A DNA stretch of 64,000 nt, taken from positions 1,258,204 to 1,322,203 of the forward strand of contig NZ_FNBA01000001.1 in NCBI RefSeq assembly GCF_900102055.1. The letters run 5' to 3'. The notes beneath the pieces were generated by a model. The model was given only the letters and a program-made list of their open reading frames with translations, was not told where the DNA came from and ran no database searches. This DNA is from Ulvibacter litoralis. GTDB taxonomy: Bacteria; Bacteroidota; Bacteroidia; Flavobacteriales; Flavobacteriaceae. Below, piece after piece: positions 27,782 through 39,022 of the stretch; position 1 is the first letter of the stretch, and each line of letters opens with the position of its first letter. The position numbers and the translations under genes are program-made.

Positions 27782-28702
27782 ATGAATGAAGCCCAACATA
27801 CACGACTTATAAAAGAAGAAGCAAAACGCTTAGGCTTCTTATCGTGTGGTGTGAGTAAAGCTGAATTTTTAGAAGAGGAAGCACCGCGATTAGAGCGTTG
27901 GCTGAAGCAAAATAGAAACGGGGAAATGGGATATATGGAAAACCATTTCGATAAACGTTTGGATCCTACGTTACTGGTGCCCGATTCTAAAAGTGTGATT
28001 TCTTTGTTGCTTAACTATTATCCTTCCGAAGTACAAAGCGATGATACCTATCATATTTCAAAATACGCTTACGGAACTGATTACCATTTTGTGATAAAAG
28101 ACAAATTGAAACACTTACTCGCTTTTATTCAGGAGGAGATTGGCGAGGTTCACGGACGTGCATTTGTAGATTCTGCACCTGTTTTAGACAAGGTTTGGGC
28201 CGCTAAAAGTGGTTTGGGTTGGATTGGAAAGCATAGTAATGTATTGACAAAGCAAGTGGGATCTTTCTATTTTATTGCTGAATTGATTGTCGATTTAAAG
28301 CTAGCGTACGATTCGCCAGTTACCGATCATTGTGGATCGTGTACCGCCTGTATAGATGCGTGTCCAACACAGGCTATTGTTGAGCCGTATGTAGTGGATG
28401 GAAGCAAATGTATTTCTTATTTTACGATTGAACTGAAAAATGAGATTCCGTCAAATGTTCGGGGTCAATTTGACGACTGGATCTTTGGATGTGACGTATG
28501 CCAGGATGTGTGTCCGTGGAACCGTTTTAGTAAATCGCACAATGAGCCGTTGTTTAATCCGAATCCTGAGCTGTTGTCCATGACGAAGAAAGATTGGGAA
28601 GAGATCACCGAAAGTGTGTTTCAAACGGTATTTAAGAACAGTGCTGTAAAACGAACTAAGTTTTCAGGCTTGCAGCGAAACATAAACTTCGTAAAAGATT
28701 AA
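27782..28702 (+). CDS. queG: Epoxyqueuosine reductase QueG
   Basis: 306 residues. It catalyses the last step of queuosine synthesis, reducing epoxyqueuosine in tRNA with cobalamin and two 4Fe-4S clusters. The clusters are visible as C184, C187, C190, C194 and C210, C237, C240, C244; [11 protein letters not shown] at 127-137 carries the catalytic aspartate region. The length is shorter than the enterobacterial enzyme because the C-terminal HEAT-like repeat is absent, as in many Bacteroidota. A near-consensus -7 box (TATCTTTA) lies about 25 bp upstream. Confidence 0.95.
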   Translation: MNEAQHTRLIKEEAKRLGFLSCGVSKAEFLEEEAPRLERWLKQNRNGEMGYMENHFDKRLDPTLLVPDSKSVISLLLNYYPSEVQSDDTYHISKYAYGTDYHFVIKDKLKHLLAFIQEEIGEVHGRAFVDSAPVLDKVWAAKSGLGWIGKHSNVLTKQVGSFYFIAELIVDLKLAYDSPVTDHCGSCTACIDACPTQAIVEPYVVDGSKCISYFTIELKNEIPSNVRGQFDDWIFGCDVCQDVCPWNRFSKSHNEPLFNPNPELLSMTKKDWEEITESVFQTVFKNSAVKRTKFSGLQRNINFVKD

Positions 28703-28734
28703 CTAGGAAAATTTCTTCATTTAGGCTATCCTTA

Positions 28735-28742
28735 TACCTTTG
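28735..28742 (+). promoter_or_regulatory. -7 promoter element for maeB
   Basis: TACCTTTG matches TAnnTTTG and ends 18 bp before the ATG at 28761. It overlaps the earlier in-frame start at 28740, which supports 28761 as the true start. Confidence 0.55.
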
Positions 28743-28760
28743 TATCTTAATTTTTTTTCT

Positions 28761-31046
28761 ATGAGTAAACAAAGTAAACGTCGCGAAGCCCTTTTGTATC
28801 ATGCCAAGCCAAAACCTGGTAAAATACAAGTAGTTCCTACTAAAAATTATTCATCTCAAAGAGATCTTTCGTTGGCCTATTCGCCAGGTGTAGCAGAGCC
28901 TTGTTTAGAAATAGCGAAGGATGTAAAAAACGTTTATAAATATACAGCTAAAGGAAATTTAGTAGCGGTTATTACAAATGGTACTGCTGTTTTAGGATTG
29001 GGGAATATTGGTCCTGAAGCCTCAAAACCTGTAATGGAAGGAAAAGGGTTGTTGTTTAAAATTTTTGCAGACATCGATGTTTTTGATATTGAAATTAATA
29101 CAGAAGATGTAGATGCTTTTATTGAAACAGTAAAAAATATAGCTCCCACTTTTGGTGGAATAAACCTAGAAGATATTAAGGCTCCTGAAGCTTTTGAAAT
29201 TGAACGCCGTTTAAAAGCAGAGTTAGATATTCCGGTAATGCACGACGATCAGCATGGAACTGCGATTATATCTGCCGCAGCATTATTAAATGCGTTAGAG
29301 TTGGTGGATAAGAAAATTGAAGATGTTTTAATCGTTATAAATGGTGCTGGAGCAGCTGCAATTTCATGTACCCGCTTGTATAAAGCTTTTGGTGCTAAGA
29401 GGGAAAACATCGTTATGGTAGATAGTAAAGGTGTTATTCGAGATGATAGAGAAGAGCTTTCAGAAGAAAAAAGTGAATTTGCAACACACAGAAGAATAGA
29501 TTCGTTGGAAGATGCCATGAAAGATGCAGATGTATTTGTCGGTCTTTCCATTGCAGATATTGTAACTCCAGAGATGTTGTTGAGTATGGCTAAAAATCCA
29601 ATTGTATTTGCAATGGCAAATCCAAATCCTGAGATTGAATACGACTTAGCGGTAAAAACACGTAAGGATATTATTATGGCAACAGGCCGTAGTGATCATC
29701 CTAATCAAGTAAATAATGTACTCGGATTCCCATTTATTTTTAGAGGGGCCTTAGATGTGCGTGCTACAAAAATTAATGAAGCCATGAAAATGGCAGCGGT
29801 AAAGGCTTTGGCTGAACTGGCAAAAGAAGCCGTTCCAGAACAGGTGAATATTGCGTATGGAGAAACAAAATTAATTTTTGGAAAAGAATATATCATTCCG
29901 AAACCCTTCGACCCTCGATTAATAGCAGTAGTGCCCCCAGCAGTTGCAAGAGCAGCTATGGAAAGTGGTGTTGCGACCGAGCCTATAAAAGATTGGGGCA
30001 AGTATGTAGATGAGCTGAATGAGCGAATGGGCAGTGACAACAAAATTGTTCGTTTGTTGTTAAACCGAGCAAAAACAAATCCGAAGCGAATTGTTTTTGC
30101 AGAAGCAGATCATATCGATGTGTTGAAAGCAGCACAGATTGTTTTTGAAGATGGTATTGGAATTCCTGTGTTATTAGGAAGAAAAGAAATTATTCTTGAA
30201 CTCATGGGGCAAATAGATTTTGAAGAAGATCTAGAGATTATCGACCCAAAAAGCGACGATCAAACAGAAAAATTAAACAGATACGCCGAAACGTTTTGGA
30301 AAAGTAGAAGACGAAGCGGAATCACCCTTTATGCAGCTCAAAAATTAATGCGCGAACGTAATTATTTCGCTGCAATGATGTTACGTGAAGGAGATGTTGA
30401 TTGTATGATTTCGGGGTATTCTAGATCGTATCCTACGGTTGTTCGTCCGGTGTTGGAAACAATTGGGAAGTTTGAAGGGGTAAATAAAGTAGCTACCACA
30501 AACTTGATGTTGACCAAAAGAGGGCCTTTGTTTATTTCAGATACGTCTATCAACATTGATCCATCGGCAAAAGAATTGGCGAAGATTGCTCAAATGACCA
30601 ACTATACCATGAAAATGTTTGGGTTAGATCCTGTGATTGCGATGATTTCGTATGCTAATTTTGGATCTTCTAAAGATCCTCACGCTACTAAAGTGCAGGA
30701 AGCGGTTGAGTTGTTACATAAAAGCAATCCAGATATGATTGTTGACGGTGAGCTTCAGACAGATTTTGCATTAAACCCTGAAATGCTTCAGAAAACATTT
30801 CCATTTTCAAAACTAGCGGGTAAAAAAGTGAATGCACTAGTGTTTCCAAATTTAGATTCAGCAAATAGTAATTACAAGCTATTAAAAGAGCTTAATAATG
30901 TAGAATCGATTGGACCCATTATGTTGGGAATGAGAAAACCAGTTCATATTCTACAATTAGGTGCAAGTGTGGAAGAAATTGTAAATATGGCAGCGGTTGC
31001 AGTGGTAGACGCTCAGCAAAAAGAAAAACGTAGAAGAGATCATTAA
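28761..31046 (+). CDS. maeB: NADP-dependent malic enzyme with C-terminal phosphotransacetylase-like domain
   Basis: From ATG 28761 the protein has 761 residues: a malic enzyme N-terminal domain (with SLAYSPGVAEPC and HDDQHGTAI), an NAD(P)-binding domain (about 165-410, GAGAAA motif), and a phosphotransacetylase-like domain (about 425-761). It decarboxylates malate to pyruvate with reduction of NADP; in MaeB proteins the C-terminal domain serves acetyl-CoA sensing and oligomerisation. The ATG at 28740 would add seven hydrophobic residues and lies inside the likely promoter, so it was not used. Confidence 0.94.
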   Translation: MSKQSKRREALLYHAKPKPGKIQVVPTKNYSSQRDLSLAYSPGVAEPCLEIAKDVKNVYKYTAKGNLVAVITNGTAVLGLGNIGPEASKPVMEGKGLLFKIFADIDVFDIEINTEDVDAFIETVKNIAPTFGGINLEDIKAPEAFEIERRLKAELDIPVMHDDQHGTAIISAAALLNALELVDKKIEDVLIVINGAGAAAISCTRLYKAFGAKRENIVMVDSKGVIRDDREELSEEKSEFATHRRIDSLEDAMKDADVFVGLSIADIVTPEMLLSMAKNPIVFAMANPNPEIEYDLAVKTRKDIIMATGRSDHPNQVNNVLGFPFIFRGALDVRATKINEAMKMAAVKALAELAKEAVPEQVNIAYGETKLIFGKEYIIPKPFDPRLIAVVPPAVARAAMESGVATEPIKDWGKYVDELNERMGSDNKIVRLLLNRAKTNPKRIVFAEADHIDVLKAAQIVFEDGIGIPVLLGRKEIILELMGQIDFEEDLEIIDPKSDDQTEKLNRYAETFWKSRRRSGITLYAAQKLMRERNYFAAMMLREGDVDCMISGYSRSYPTVVRPVLETIGKFEGVNKVATTNLMLTKRGPLFISDTSINIDPSAKELAKIAQMTNYTMKMFGLDPVIAMISYANFGSSKDPHATKVQEAVELLHKSNPDMIVDGELQTDFALNPEMLQKTFPFSKLAGKKVNALVFPNLDSANSNYKLLKELNNVESIGPIMLGMRKPVHILQLGASVEEIVNMAAVAVVDAQQKEKRRRDH

Positions 31047-31107
31047 AAGGCTGGTAAAACCTAAAGATTTTAATATTTTCAAGGCTGGTAGCTATAAATA
31101 ATTATGC

Positions 31108-31115
31108 TATATTTG
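31108..31115 (+). promoter_or_regulatory. -7 promoter element for ruvA
   Basis: TATATTTG, matching TAnnTTTG, ends 24 bp before the ruvA ATG and could also drive sprA, which starts 3 bp after ruvA. Confidence 0.55.
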
Positions 31116-31138
31116 AGCCATTAACATTTTTATAACAT

Positions 31139-31720
31139 ATGATTACCCATATACAGGGCAGACTGGTTGAAAAAAATCCGACAGATGTAGTGATAGACTG
31201 TAATGGCGTAGGTTATTTCATCAATATTTCATTACATACTTTTTCGCAATTACCTGCCTCTGAAAATGTAAAATTATACACACATTTGCAAGTTCGAGAA
31301 GATGCACATATTTTATATGGCTTTTCTGGAGTGGCAGAACGTGAAATATTTAGATTGTTACTCTCAGTTTCTGGAGTTGGAGCGAGCACTGCACGAACAA
31401 TGCTTTCGTCTTTATCTCCAGATCAAGTTATTGAAGCAATTGCTTCGGAAGATGTAGCGGTTATTCAATCTGTTAAAGGAATTGGAACAAAAACAGCACA
31501 ACGAGTGTTGTTAGATTTGAAAGATAAGATATTGAAAGTATATGGCTTGTCTGGGATTTCTTCTGTTTCGAGCAATACGAACAAAAATGAAGCGTTATCT
31601 GCTTTGGAGACATTAGGTTTTGTTCGGAAGCAAGCTGAAAAGGTTTGCGATAAAATTGTGAAGGAAGATCCACAGGCATCGGTTGAGACGATTATAAAAC
31701 AAGCTTTAAAAAATTTGTAA
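31139..31720 (+). CDS. ruvA: Holliday junction DNA helicase subunit RuvA
   Basis: 193 residues with the N-terminal OB fold (MITHIQGRLVEK...VGYFINIS), a tandem helix-hairpin-helix pair (SVSGVGASTARTML and SVKGIGTKTAQRVL) and the C-terminal RuvB-binding domain. It forms tetramers on Holliday junctions. Only three bases separate it from the TTG start of sprA, so a recombination gene and the large secretion gene probably share a transcript, an arrangement I recall from other flavobacteria. Confidence 0.96.
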   Translation: MITHIQGRLVEKNPTDVVIDCNGVGYFINISLHTFSQLPASENVKLYTHLQVREDAHILYGFSGVAEREIFRLLLSVSGVGASTARTMLSSLSPDQVIEAIASEDVAVIQSVKGIGTKTAQRVLLDLKDKILKVYGLSGISSVSSNTNKNEALSALETLGFVRKQAEKVCDKIVKEDPQASVETIIKQALKNL

Positions 31721-31723
31721 AAA

Positions 31724-34700
31724 TTGGGCGCAAAAAATTACGATTACAACAATAGTTATTATAAGCTATTACTGGTTTTAAGTATAGTATTTGGAAGTTA
31801 TTCGGTAGGTTTTTCACAAGACACTACTGCCACAGGCTCGTCTATGGGCCGGATGGACTTGCCAAATCCTACAAGTATTCAAGATTTATACTCTTACGAC
31901 CCTATCACTGATAGATACATCTATACAAAAACTTTAGGAAACTTTAATATTACATATCCTGTAATATTAACTCCTGAAGAGTATAAAGATTTACTTCTGA
32001 AAGAGCAAATGAAAGCGTATTTCAAGGAAAAAATTGATGCTGCCGATGGAAGAAAAGAAGGAGCTGAAGAGCTTCAAAAGAATTTACTTCCAACATTCTA
32101 TGTAAATTCAGGTTTTTTTGAATCTGTTTTCGGCGGAAACACCATCGAAGTAATTCCGCAAGGTAGTGTAGAAATGGATTTAGGACTGTTGTTCACTAAA
32201 CAAGACAACCCAGCCTTTTCACCACGAAATAGAAGTAATTTATCTTTCGATTTTGACCAACGTATTAGTTTAAGTTTATTAGGGAAAGTAGGAGAACGTC
32301 TTCAAGTGACGGCAAACTACGACACCCAATCTACGTTCGATTTTCAAAACCAAATAAAACTAGAATTTACACCAACCGAAGACGATATTATTCGAAAAAT
32401 TGAGGTAGGTAATGTAAGCATGCCACTTAATAGTACTTTAATTCAAGGGGCGCAAAGTTTATTTGGAGTAAAAACAGAGCTTCAGTTTGGTAAAACAACC
32501 ATTACAGGGGTGTTTTCTGAACAAAAATCAGAATCGAGAACAGTGGTTGCTGAAGGAGGATCTACTGTCACAGACTTTGAAGTTTTCGCATTGGATTATG
32601 ACGAAAACAGACACTTTTTCTTAGCACATTACTTTAGAGATAATTACGATAGAGTATTAAAACAATATCCTTTTATTAACTCGAACGTGCAAATTACACG
32701 TGCAGAAGTATGGGTAACGAATAGAAGTAATCGCACCGAAAATGTAAGGAATATTGTAGCGATTCAAGATATTGGAGAGTCTGATCCTACAAAAATTGGA
32801 TTGGCATTGCCTCCGGGAGGTTTTATTAATAGTCCGAGAAATTCATATCCAGACAACAGTAATAACGACTTTAATCCTTTTGGCTTAAATGGCGGGGGAG
32901 AACAAACTATTTTAAATTCTTTAATTCGTGATGTTGCAACCGTAGATTCTGGATTTACAGGTGTACAGGTAAGTGATGGTAAAGATTATGTGACGTTAGA
33001 AAATGCTAGAAAGCTTCAGTCAAACGAATACCAATTAAATTCACAGTTAGGGTATATTTCCTTAAACCAACGATTAACGAATGATGAAGTATTAGGGGTT
33101 TCCTTTCAGTTTACAGTAAATGGAAAGGTATATCAAGTGGGTGAATTTTCAAACGACGGGGTTGAGGCAAATGGAGGAACACTTCCAGGAGATGATCCAA
33201 CAGGAGATCCAATTGAAGGGATTTCACAAAACTTAATCGTAAAATTATTAAAGAGTAATATTACCAATGTAAACCAGCCAGTTTGGGATATTATGATGAA
33301 AAACATCTATCCTTTAGGTGCATTTCAGTTAGAGAAAGAAGATTTCAGATTAAACATTCTTTATACAGACCCTTCGCCATTAAATTATATTACGCCAGTT
33401 TCAGGAACGTTTCCAGAGCCGAATTCAAGTGATATAGATCCTGTAGATATTAATGATGCTACTTTATTACGTGTTTTTAATTTTGACCGATTAAATTTCA
33501 ACAATGATCCACAACCTGGAGGAGATGGATTCTTCGATTTCATGGAAGGAATTACTGTTGATACTCAAAACGGGCGAATTATCTTTACTTCCGTAGAACC
33601 TTTTGGAGAATACTTATTTAACAAGTTAGATAATACGCCTAACGATAATGTGGAGATGTATTCTAATCCGGCAACTTATAACGCCAATCAGAGTCGCTAC
33701 GTATTTGATAAACTATACTCTTCAACAAAAACACAAGCGGAACAAGAGCAAAGTGATAAAAATAAGTTTCAATTAAAAGGAACCTATAAATCTACGGGAG
33801 CTGACGGAATTGCTATTGGAGCGTTTAACATTCCGCAAGGATCAGTAACCGTTACTGCTGGAGGAAGAGAATTAGTTGAAGGTGTAGATTATACCGTGAA
33901 TTACCAATTAGGAAGAGTTCAAATTTTGGATCCTTCGTTGCTTAATTCAAGTACGCCAATTCAGATTCAAACTGAAAATAATACATTGTTCGGCCAACAA
34001 ACAAAACGTTTTACAGGATTAAATGTAGAGCATCAGTTTAGTGATAAGTTCTTAATTGGAGGTACCTATTTAAACTTAAATGAACGTCCGTTAACTCAGA
34101 AGTCTACTTACAATTCGGAGCCAATTAACAATACTATCTTCGGAATAAATGCAAACTATTCAACAGAGGTTCCGTTCTTAACGCGATTGGCAAATAAGCT
34201 ACCTAATATTGATACCGATGTAGAATCTAATGTTTCTATACGAGGAGAGTTTGCTTATTTAATGCCAGGAGCGCCTAAAGTGTCCGACTTTGACGGAAAG
34301 ACAACAGTTTATGTAGATGATTTTGAATCTTCACAAACAGAATTGGATGTAAGTTCTCCAACGACGTGGTTTTTATCAAGTACCCCAGTTAGTTTTGGTG
34401 GTGATCTTGCAAACGGAAACTTATCGTATAACTACAAACGTGCAAAGTTAAACTGGTACACTATTGATCCCATTTTCTATAGCAGTCAACGTCCTGACGG
34501 AATTAACGATGAAGACTTGTCGTCACCATTTACACGTCGTGTTTTTAGAGATGAAATTTTTCCAGAACAAGACATTATTCAAGGACAAACACAGGCTTTA
34601 TTTACTTTAGATCTTTCGTATTATCCAGATGAAAGAGGGGAATATAACTTTAACCCTGCAGCTGCCGGAGGAAATACGTTGCCAAATCCAGAAGATAATT

Positions 34701-37700
34701 TTGGTGGAATTACACGACCGTTAACGACTACCGATTTTGAGCGTTCTAATGTTGAATACCTTCAGTTTTGGGTAATGGATCCTTTTATCTATCCTGAAAA
34801 TGCAGGAAATCCAGGAGGGGTGTTAAGTTTCAACTTGGGTAATATTTCTGAAGATGTATTAAAAGACGGTAGAAAACAGTATGAAAACGGACTTCCGGAA
34901 GATGGAAGTACTACAAATACGTTGCCATCGGCTTGGGGTAGAGTGCCTGCAAATCAATCATTAGTATATACTTTCGATACAGAAGGGCAAGAGCGAATTA
35001 ATCAAGATGTTGGGTACGATGGAGAAGGTGATGCTGATGAAGCTTCAGATCCAGACCCTTCTATAAATGCAATAGTATCGGCATTCCAAGGGCTTCCAGA
35101 TCCAGCAAATGATAATTATGAATATTTTCTTCAAGCTGAAGGAGGCATTTTAAATCGTTATAAAAAATATAACGGAACGCAAGGAAACTCGCCTGTAGAA
35201 GTTACCAATACCAATAGAGGGTCTACTACACAACCAGATGTAGAGGATATTAACCGTGACAATAGTATGAATACGGTGAATAGTTACTACGAGTATAATA
35301 TTCCAATTAGACCGGGAATGGATGCTACTACGAACGACTATATTACCGATGTGAAATTGGTACAAGGCATTGAGTTGCCAAATAATGAAGTGATTGATGC
35401 ACGTTGGGTACAGTTTAAAATACCTTTAAGTGAACCAGACCAAGCTGTAAATGGTATTTCAGATTTTAGATCAATTCGTTTTATGCGAATGTTCATGTCG
35501 CAATTTTCACAACCTACCGTAATCCGTTTTGGTACGTTAGAATTAGTTCGTGGTGATTACAGAAGGTTTACACAAGCGTTAGATGGAGGAAACGATCCAG
35601 CAAACGAAGACACTGTTTTTGAAGTAGAAGCAGTTAGTATTGAAGAAAACAGTTCAAGTTATGTAATTCCGCCAGGTGTAGAGAGAGAAGAATTAAACAA
35701 TAACAACAATATTATTCGTCAAAATGAGCAATCATTAGCGCTTCGCGTTTGTGGATTAGAGCAAGATGACAGTAGAGCCGTGTATAAAAACTTTAGTGTG
35801 GATATGCGTCAATATGAAAATCTTGAAATGTTTATTCATGCCGAGTCTTTAGAAACACAGCCTGATATAAGTGACGGCGACATGGTAGCTTTTATTCGCT
35901 TAGGAAATGATTTAACGCAAAACTTCTATGAAATAGAAATTCCGTTAAATGTGACTACTGGAACTACATTAGATCCAGAAGCTGTTTGGCCTATTGAAAA
36001 CAGAATTAATTTACCACTTCAATTGCTTCAAGAGATAAAATCGAGAGTGTTAAACAACGAGAACATACCAACTGCCGATATAAATGGTATCGTCTTTTTT
36101 GAACAAGCAGAACTGGATGAGTCTTCAGCTAGTGGTCAAGAAAATGACATGCGAATTGGTATTAAAGGGAATCCTAGCTTCGGAAACGTACGTACGATAA
36201 TGTTAGGTCTTAAAAATGCAACATCGAGTGATATTTGTGGAGAAGCTTGGTTTAATGAGTTGCGTCTTTCAGAATTGAAAAATCAAGGAGGTTGGGCAGC
36301 TGTTGCAAGTGTAGATGCAAACGTAGCAGATTTTGCAACAATTAGCGCTTCAGGTAGAAGAAGCACCATTGGTTTCGGATCTATAGAACAAGGGCCCAAC
36401 GAACGTAGTAGAGAAGATTTACAAGGATACGATTTGGTAACCAATTTTAATTTAGGACAAATGCTTCCGAAGAAATGGGGAATTCAATTACCTTTTAACT
36501 ACGGAAGATCTGAAGAGTTAATAACACCGCAATACGATCCATTGTTACAAGATGTTGAGTTACAAACGAGCTTGGATAACGCGGAAGATTCAGAAACAGA
36601 AGAAGAAATTAAAAATAGATCGGTAGATTACACGAAGAGACAAAGCATCAACTTTATTGGAGTTCGAAAAGAACGAACTGGTGACGCAAAACCTAAAATT
36701 TACGATGTAGAAAACTTTACATTCTCTTATTCATACAATCAAATAGACCACCACGATTTCGAAATTGAAGATGCCCTTGACCAAAATGTGCGTGTTGGAG
36801 GTACTTATAACTATAATTTTGTACAAAAACCTGTAGAGCCTTTCAAAAAGAATGATTCTATTTTTACCGGTAAATATTGGCAATTTTTAAAGGATGTTAA
36901 CTTTAATTATTTACCAACCAATATTACGGTGAGCTCTAATATTATTAGACAATACAACGAGCAAAAATTTAGAGAATTAGATTTAGAAGAAGGGAATATT
37001 GGATTGCCTACATTATATCAACGTAATTTCTTGTACGATTGGCAGTATGCAATTAATTATAACCTAACAAAATCGTTGCGTTTCAACTTTACGTCTTCTA
37101 ATAATATGGTAGTAAAAAACTACTTGGATGAAGGTGGAATTCCAGATCCTGAAGTAGGTATTTGGAGTGGTTTCTTTGATGTTGGAGAGCCTAATCAGCA
37201 TTTCCAATCTCTTCAATTAAATTACGACTTACCGTTTAGTAAGATCCCTTTCTTGAAGTTTATTAGAGCAACGTATGGGTATACTGGAGATTTCCAATGG
37301 CAAAAAAGCAGTGAATTGTTTACCGATTTGCCAATTACATTAAGCGATGGAACTTCTCAGACCTATAATTTAGGAAACTCAATACAAAATGCGAGTACGC
37401 ACCGTATTAACTCTAGTTTGGATATGAATAATTTCTACAAGTACATCGGACTTGTTAAGAAAACTAAGAATACGAAGAACGCAAGAGCTAATTCTAGAGC
37501 ACGTGGATCAAATGATAAAACTGGAGGAAAAAGCGATCCAAAGGGAGATAGAGAAGGTAAATTATTATCTAACAATGAGATTGGCGCGAACAATGCTTTA
37601 GATAGAGGCGCAAGCGGAACGCCTTCAACATCTTTGTCTGGTGGTGATAAAGCTGTTAATACTTTAATAGGATTGGTTACCTCAATACGAAAAATTCAAT

Positions 37701-38995
37701 TAAACTATCAAGAGAATAATGGTATTTACTTACCGGGATATACACCTTCAATTGGGTTTATAGGAACCTTAAAGCCCACTACTGGATTTACGTTTGGGAG
37801 TCAGTCGGAAATTCGTGATTTAGCTGCTCGTAAAGGATGGTTAACATTGTATCCAGAATTCAATGAGCAATACACAGAAGTTGAAAGTAAGCAATTGGAT
37901 ATTCAGGCGAATATGGAATTACTTCCAGACTTAAAAATTGACTTGAATGCGAGCCGTGTTTTTTCTGAAAACTATGCTGAAAATTATATCGTAGAAAATG
38001 ATCAATATCGTTCGTTAACGCCTAATACCTTCGGAAACTTCAATATTTCGACCATGTTGATTAAAACAGCATTTGGTTCTAGTAATGATGTAACTTCGGC
38101 AGCTTTTGAAGACTTTAGAACCAATCGTCTGGTAATAGCAGATAGATTAGCAACAGAGTATTACGGAAGCGCCTCTTTTGATAGAGATGAAGATGGGTAT
38201 CCAGTTGGATTTGGTAAAGAAAGTCAAGACGTATTGTTGCCAGCATTCTTATCTGCTTATAAAGGAAGTAATGCTTCTAAAGAAAAAACAGGAATCTTTA
38301 GAGACGTTCCGTTGCCAAACTGGGATATGAAGTATACTGGTTTAATGCGAATTAAATGGTTTAAGAAGCTGTTTAAGCGTTTCTCTTTACAACATGGATA
38401 TCGTGCAGGATATACTGTGAATCAGTTCCAGTCTAACTTAGATTACGACCCTAATACCCCTGAAGCAACCGATCAAGCAGGAAACTATAAGAGTAAAACA
38501 TTTTTAACCAATGTGAATCTTACAGAGCAATTTTCTCCTTTAATTCGAATAGACTTTGAAATGAAGAATTCGATGAAAATTCTTGCTGAGTATAGAAAAG
38601 ATAGAGCTCTTTCTTTAAGTTTCGCCAATAATCTATTGACAGAGATAAAAGGAGACGAAATTATATTAGGATTTGGATACAGGGTTAAAGACCTTCGAAT
38701 CGCCACTAGTTTTGGTGGTAAGAAAACAATTATGAAAAGTGACCTTAACTTTAAGTTAGATTTATCTCGTAGAGAAAATAGAACAATTGTGAGGTATTTA
38801 GATATTAACAACAATCAAACAACAGCTGGGCAAACTATTTACGGCTTACAATTTACAACTGATTATGCCTTAAGTAAAAACCTTACTGCTTTATTCTATT
38901 ACGACCATTCGTTCTCAGAATATGCAATTTCAACAGCCTTCCCGCAAACCACGATTAGAGGTGGTTTCACACTACGATATAACTTTGGAAACTAA
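31724..38995 (+). CDS. sprA: Type IX secretion / gliding motility outer-membrane protein SprA
   Basis: The 2423-residue size is characteristic of SprA, the giant outer-membrane beta-barrel that forms the type IX secretion translocon. A signal sequence ends in GFSQ near residue 32. The body is rich in aromatic/hydrophobic beta-strands, and the C-terminus ends in a strand-like LRYNFGN. The motif FQNQIKLEFTPTEDDIIRKIEVGNVSMPL near residue 210 is typical of the family, quoted here only in part. The start is TTG, 3 bp after ruvA; no in-frame ATG precedes the signal sequence. Downstream lie gcvH, vanZ, two tonB genes and a remB-like gene, the order I recall around sprA in Flavobacterium johnsoniae. 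SprA is needed for secretion of adhesins such as SprB and so for gliding. Confidence 0.95.
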   Translation: MGAKNYDYNNSYYKLLLVLSIVFGSYSVGFSQDTTATGSSMGRMDLPNPTSIQDLYSYDPITDRYIYTKTLGNFNITYPVILTPEEYKDLLLKEQMKAYFKEKIDAADGRKEGAEELQKNLLPTFYVNSGFFESVFGGNTIEVIPQGSVEMDLGLLFTKQDNPAFSPRNRSNLSFDFDQRISLSLLGKVGERLQVTANYDTQSTFDFQNQIKLEFTPTEDDIIRKIEVGNVSMPLNSTLIQGAQSLFGVKTELQFGKTTITGVFSEQKSESRTVVAEGGSTVTDFEVFALDYDENRHFFLAHYFRDNYDRVLKQYPFINSNVQITRAEVWVTNRSNRTENVRNIVAIQDIGESDPTKIGLALPPGGFINSPRNSYPDNSNNDFNPFGLNGGGEQTILNSLIRDVATVDSGFTGVQVSDGKDYVTLENARKLQSNEYQLNSQLGYISLNQRLTNDEVLGVSFQFTVNGKVYQVGEFSNDGVEANGGTLPGDDPTGDPIEGISQNLIVKLLKSNITNVNQPVWDIMMKNIYPLGAFQLEKEDFRLNILYTDPSPLNYITPVSGTFPEPNSSDIDPVDINDATLLRVFNFDRLNFNNDPQPGGDGFFDFMEGITVDTQNGRIIFTSVEPFGEYLFNKLDNTPNDNVEMYSNPATYNANQSRYVFDKLYSSTKTQAEQEQSDKNKFQLKGTYKSTGADGIAIGAFNIPQGSVTVTAGGRELVEGVDYTVNYQLGRVQILDPSLLNSSTPIQIQTENNTLFGQQTKRFTGLNVEHQFSDKFLIGGTYLNLNERPLTQKSTYNSEPINNTIFGINANYSTEVPFLTRLANKLPNIDTDVESNVSIRGEFAYLMPGAPKVSDFDGKTTVYVDDFESSQTELDVSSPTTWFLSSTPVSFGGDLANGNLSYNYKRAKLNWYTIDPIFYSSQRPDGINDEDLSSPFTRRVFRDEIFPEQDIIQGQTQALFTLDLSYYPDERGEYNFNPAAAGGNTLPNPEDNFGGITRPLTTTDFERSNVEYLQFWVMDPFIYPENAGNPGGVLSFNLGNISEDVLKDGRKQYENGLPEDGSTTNTLPSAWGRVPANQSLVYTFDTEGQERINQDVGYDGEGDADEASDPDPSINAIVSAFQGLPDPANDNYEYFLQAEGGILNRYKKYNGTQGNSPVEVTNTNRGSTTQPDVEDINRDNSMNTVNSYYEYNIPIRPGMDATTNDYITDVKLVQGIELPNNEVIDARWVQFKIPLSEPDQAVNGISDFRSIRFMRMFMSQFSQPTVIRFGTLELVRGDYRRFTQALDGGNDPANEDTVFEVEAVSIEENSSSYVIPPGVEREELNNNNNIIRQNEQSLALRVCGLEQDDSRAVYKNFSVDMRQYENLEMFIHAESLETQPDISDGDMVAFIRLGNDLTQNFYEIEIPLNVTTGTTLDPEAVWPIENRINLPLQLLQEIKSRVLNNENIPTADINGIVFFEQAELDESSASGQENDMRIGIKGNPSFGNVRTIMLGLKNATSSDICGEAWFNELRLSELKNQGGWAAVASVDANVADFATISASGRRSTIGFGSIEQGPNERSREDLQGYDLVTNFNLGQMLPKKWGIQLPFNYGRSEELITPQYDPLLQDVELQTSLDNAEDSETEEEIKNRSVDYTKRQSINFIGVRKERTGDAKPKIYDVENFTFSYSYNQIDHHDFEIEDALDQNVRVGGTYNYNFVQKPVEPFKKNDSIFTGKYWQFLKDVNFNYLPTNITVSSNIIRQYNEQKFRELDLEEGNIGLPTLYQRNFLYDWQYAINYNLTKSLRFNFTSSNNMVVKNYLDEGGIPDPEVGIWSGFFDVGEPNQHFQSLQLNYDLPFSKIPFLKFIRATYGYTGDFQWQKSSELFTDLPITLSDGTSQTYNLGNSIQNASTHRINSSLDMNNFYKYIGLVKKTKNTKNARANSRARGSNDKTGGKSDPKGDREGKLLSNNEIGANNALDRGASGTPSTSLSGGDKAVNTLIGLVTSIRKIQLNYQENNGIYLPGYTPSIGFIGTLKPTTGFTFGSQSEIRDLAARKGWLTLYPEFNEQYTEVESKQLDIQANMELLPDLKIDLNASRVFSENYAENYIVENDQYRSLTPNTFGNFNISTMLIKTAFGSSNDVTSAAFEDFRTNRLVIADRLATEYYGSASFDRDEDGYPVGFGKESQDVLLPAFLSAYKGSNASKEKTGIFRDVPLPNWDMKYTGLMRIKWFKKLFKRFSLQHGYRAGYTVNQFQSNLDYDPNTPEATDQAGNYKSKTFLTNVNLTEQFSPLIRIDFEMKNSMKILAEYRKDRALSLSFANNLLTEIKGDEIILGFGYRVKDLRIATSFGGKKTIMKSDLNFKLDLSRRENRTIVRYLDINNNQTTAGQTIYGLQFTTDYALSKNLTALFYYDHSFSEYAISTAFPQTTIRGGFTLRYNFGN

Positions 38996-39022
38996 AAAAT
39001 ACTTACTTTAATTACCCTTATT

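Noticed and set aside
31047..31090. Direct repeat aaggctggta at 31047-31056 and 31081-31090 between maeB and ruvA
   Set aside because: Only 10 bp, two copies, no symmetry, not placed as a clear operator; may be chance.
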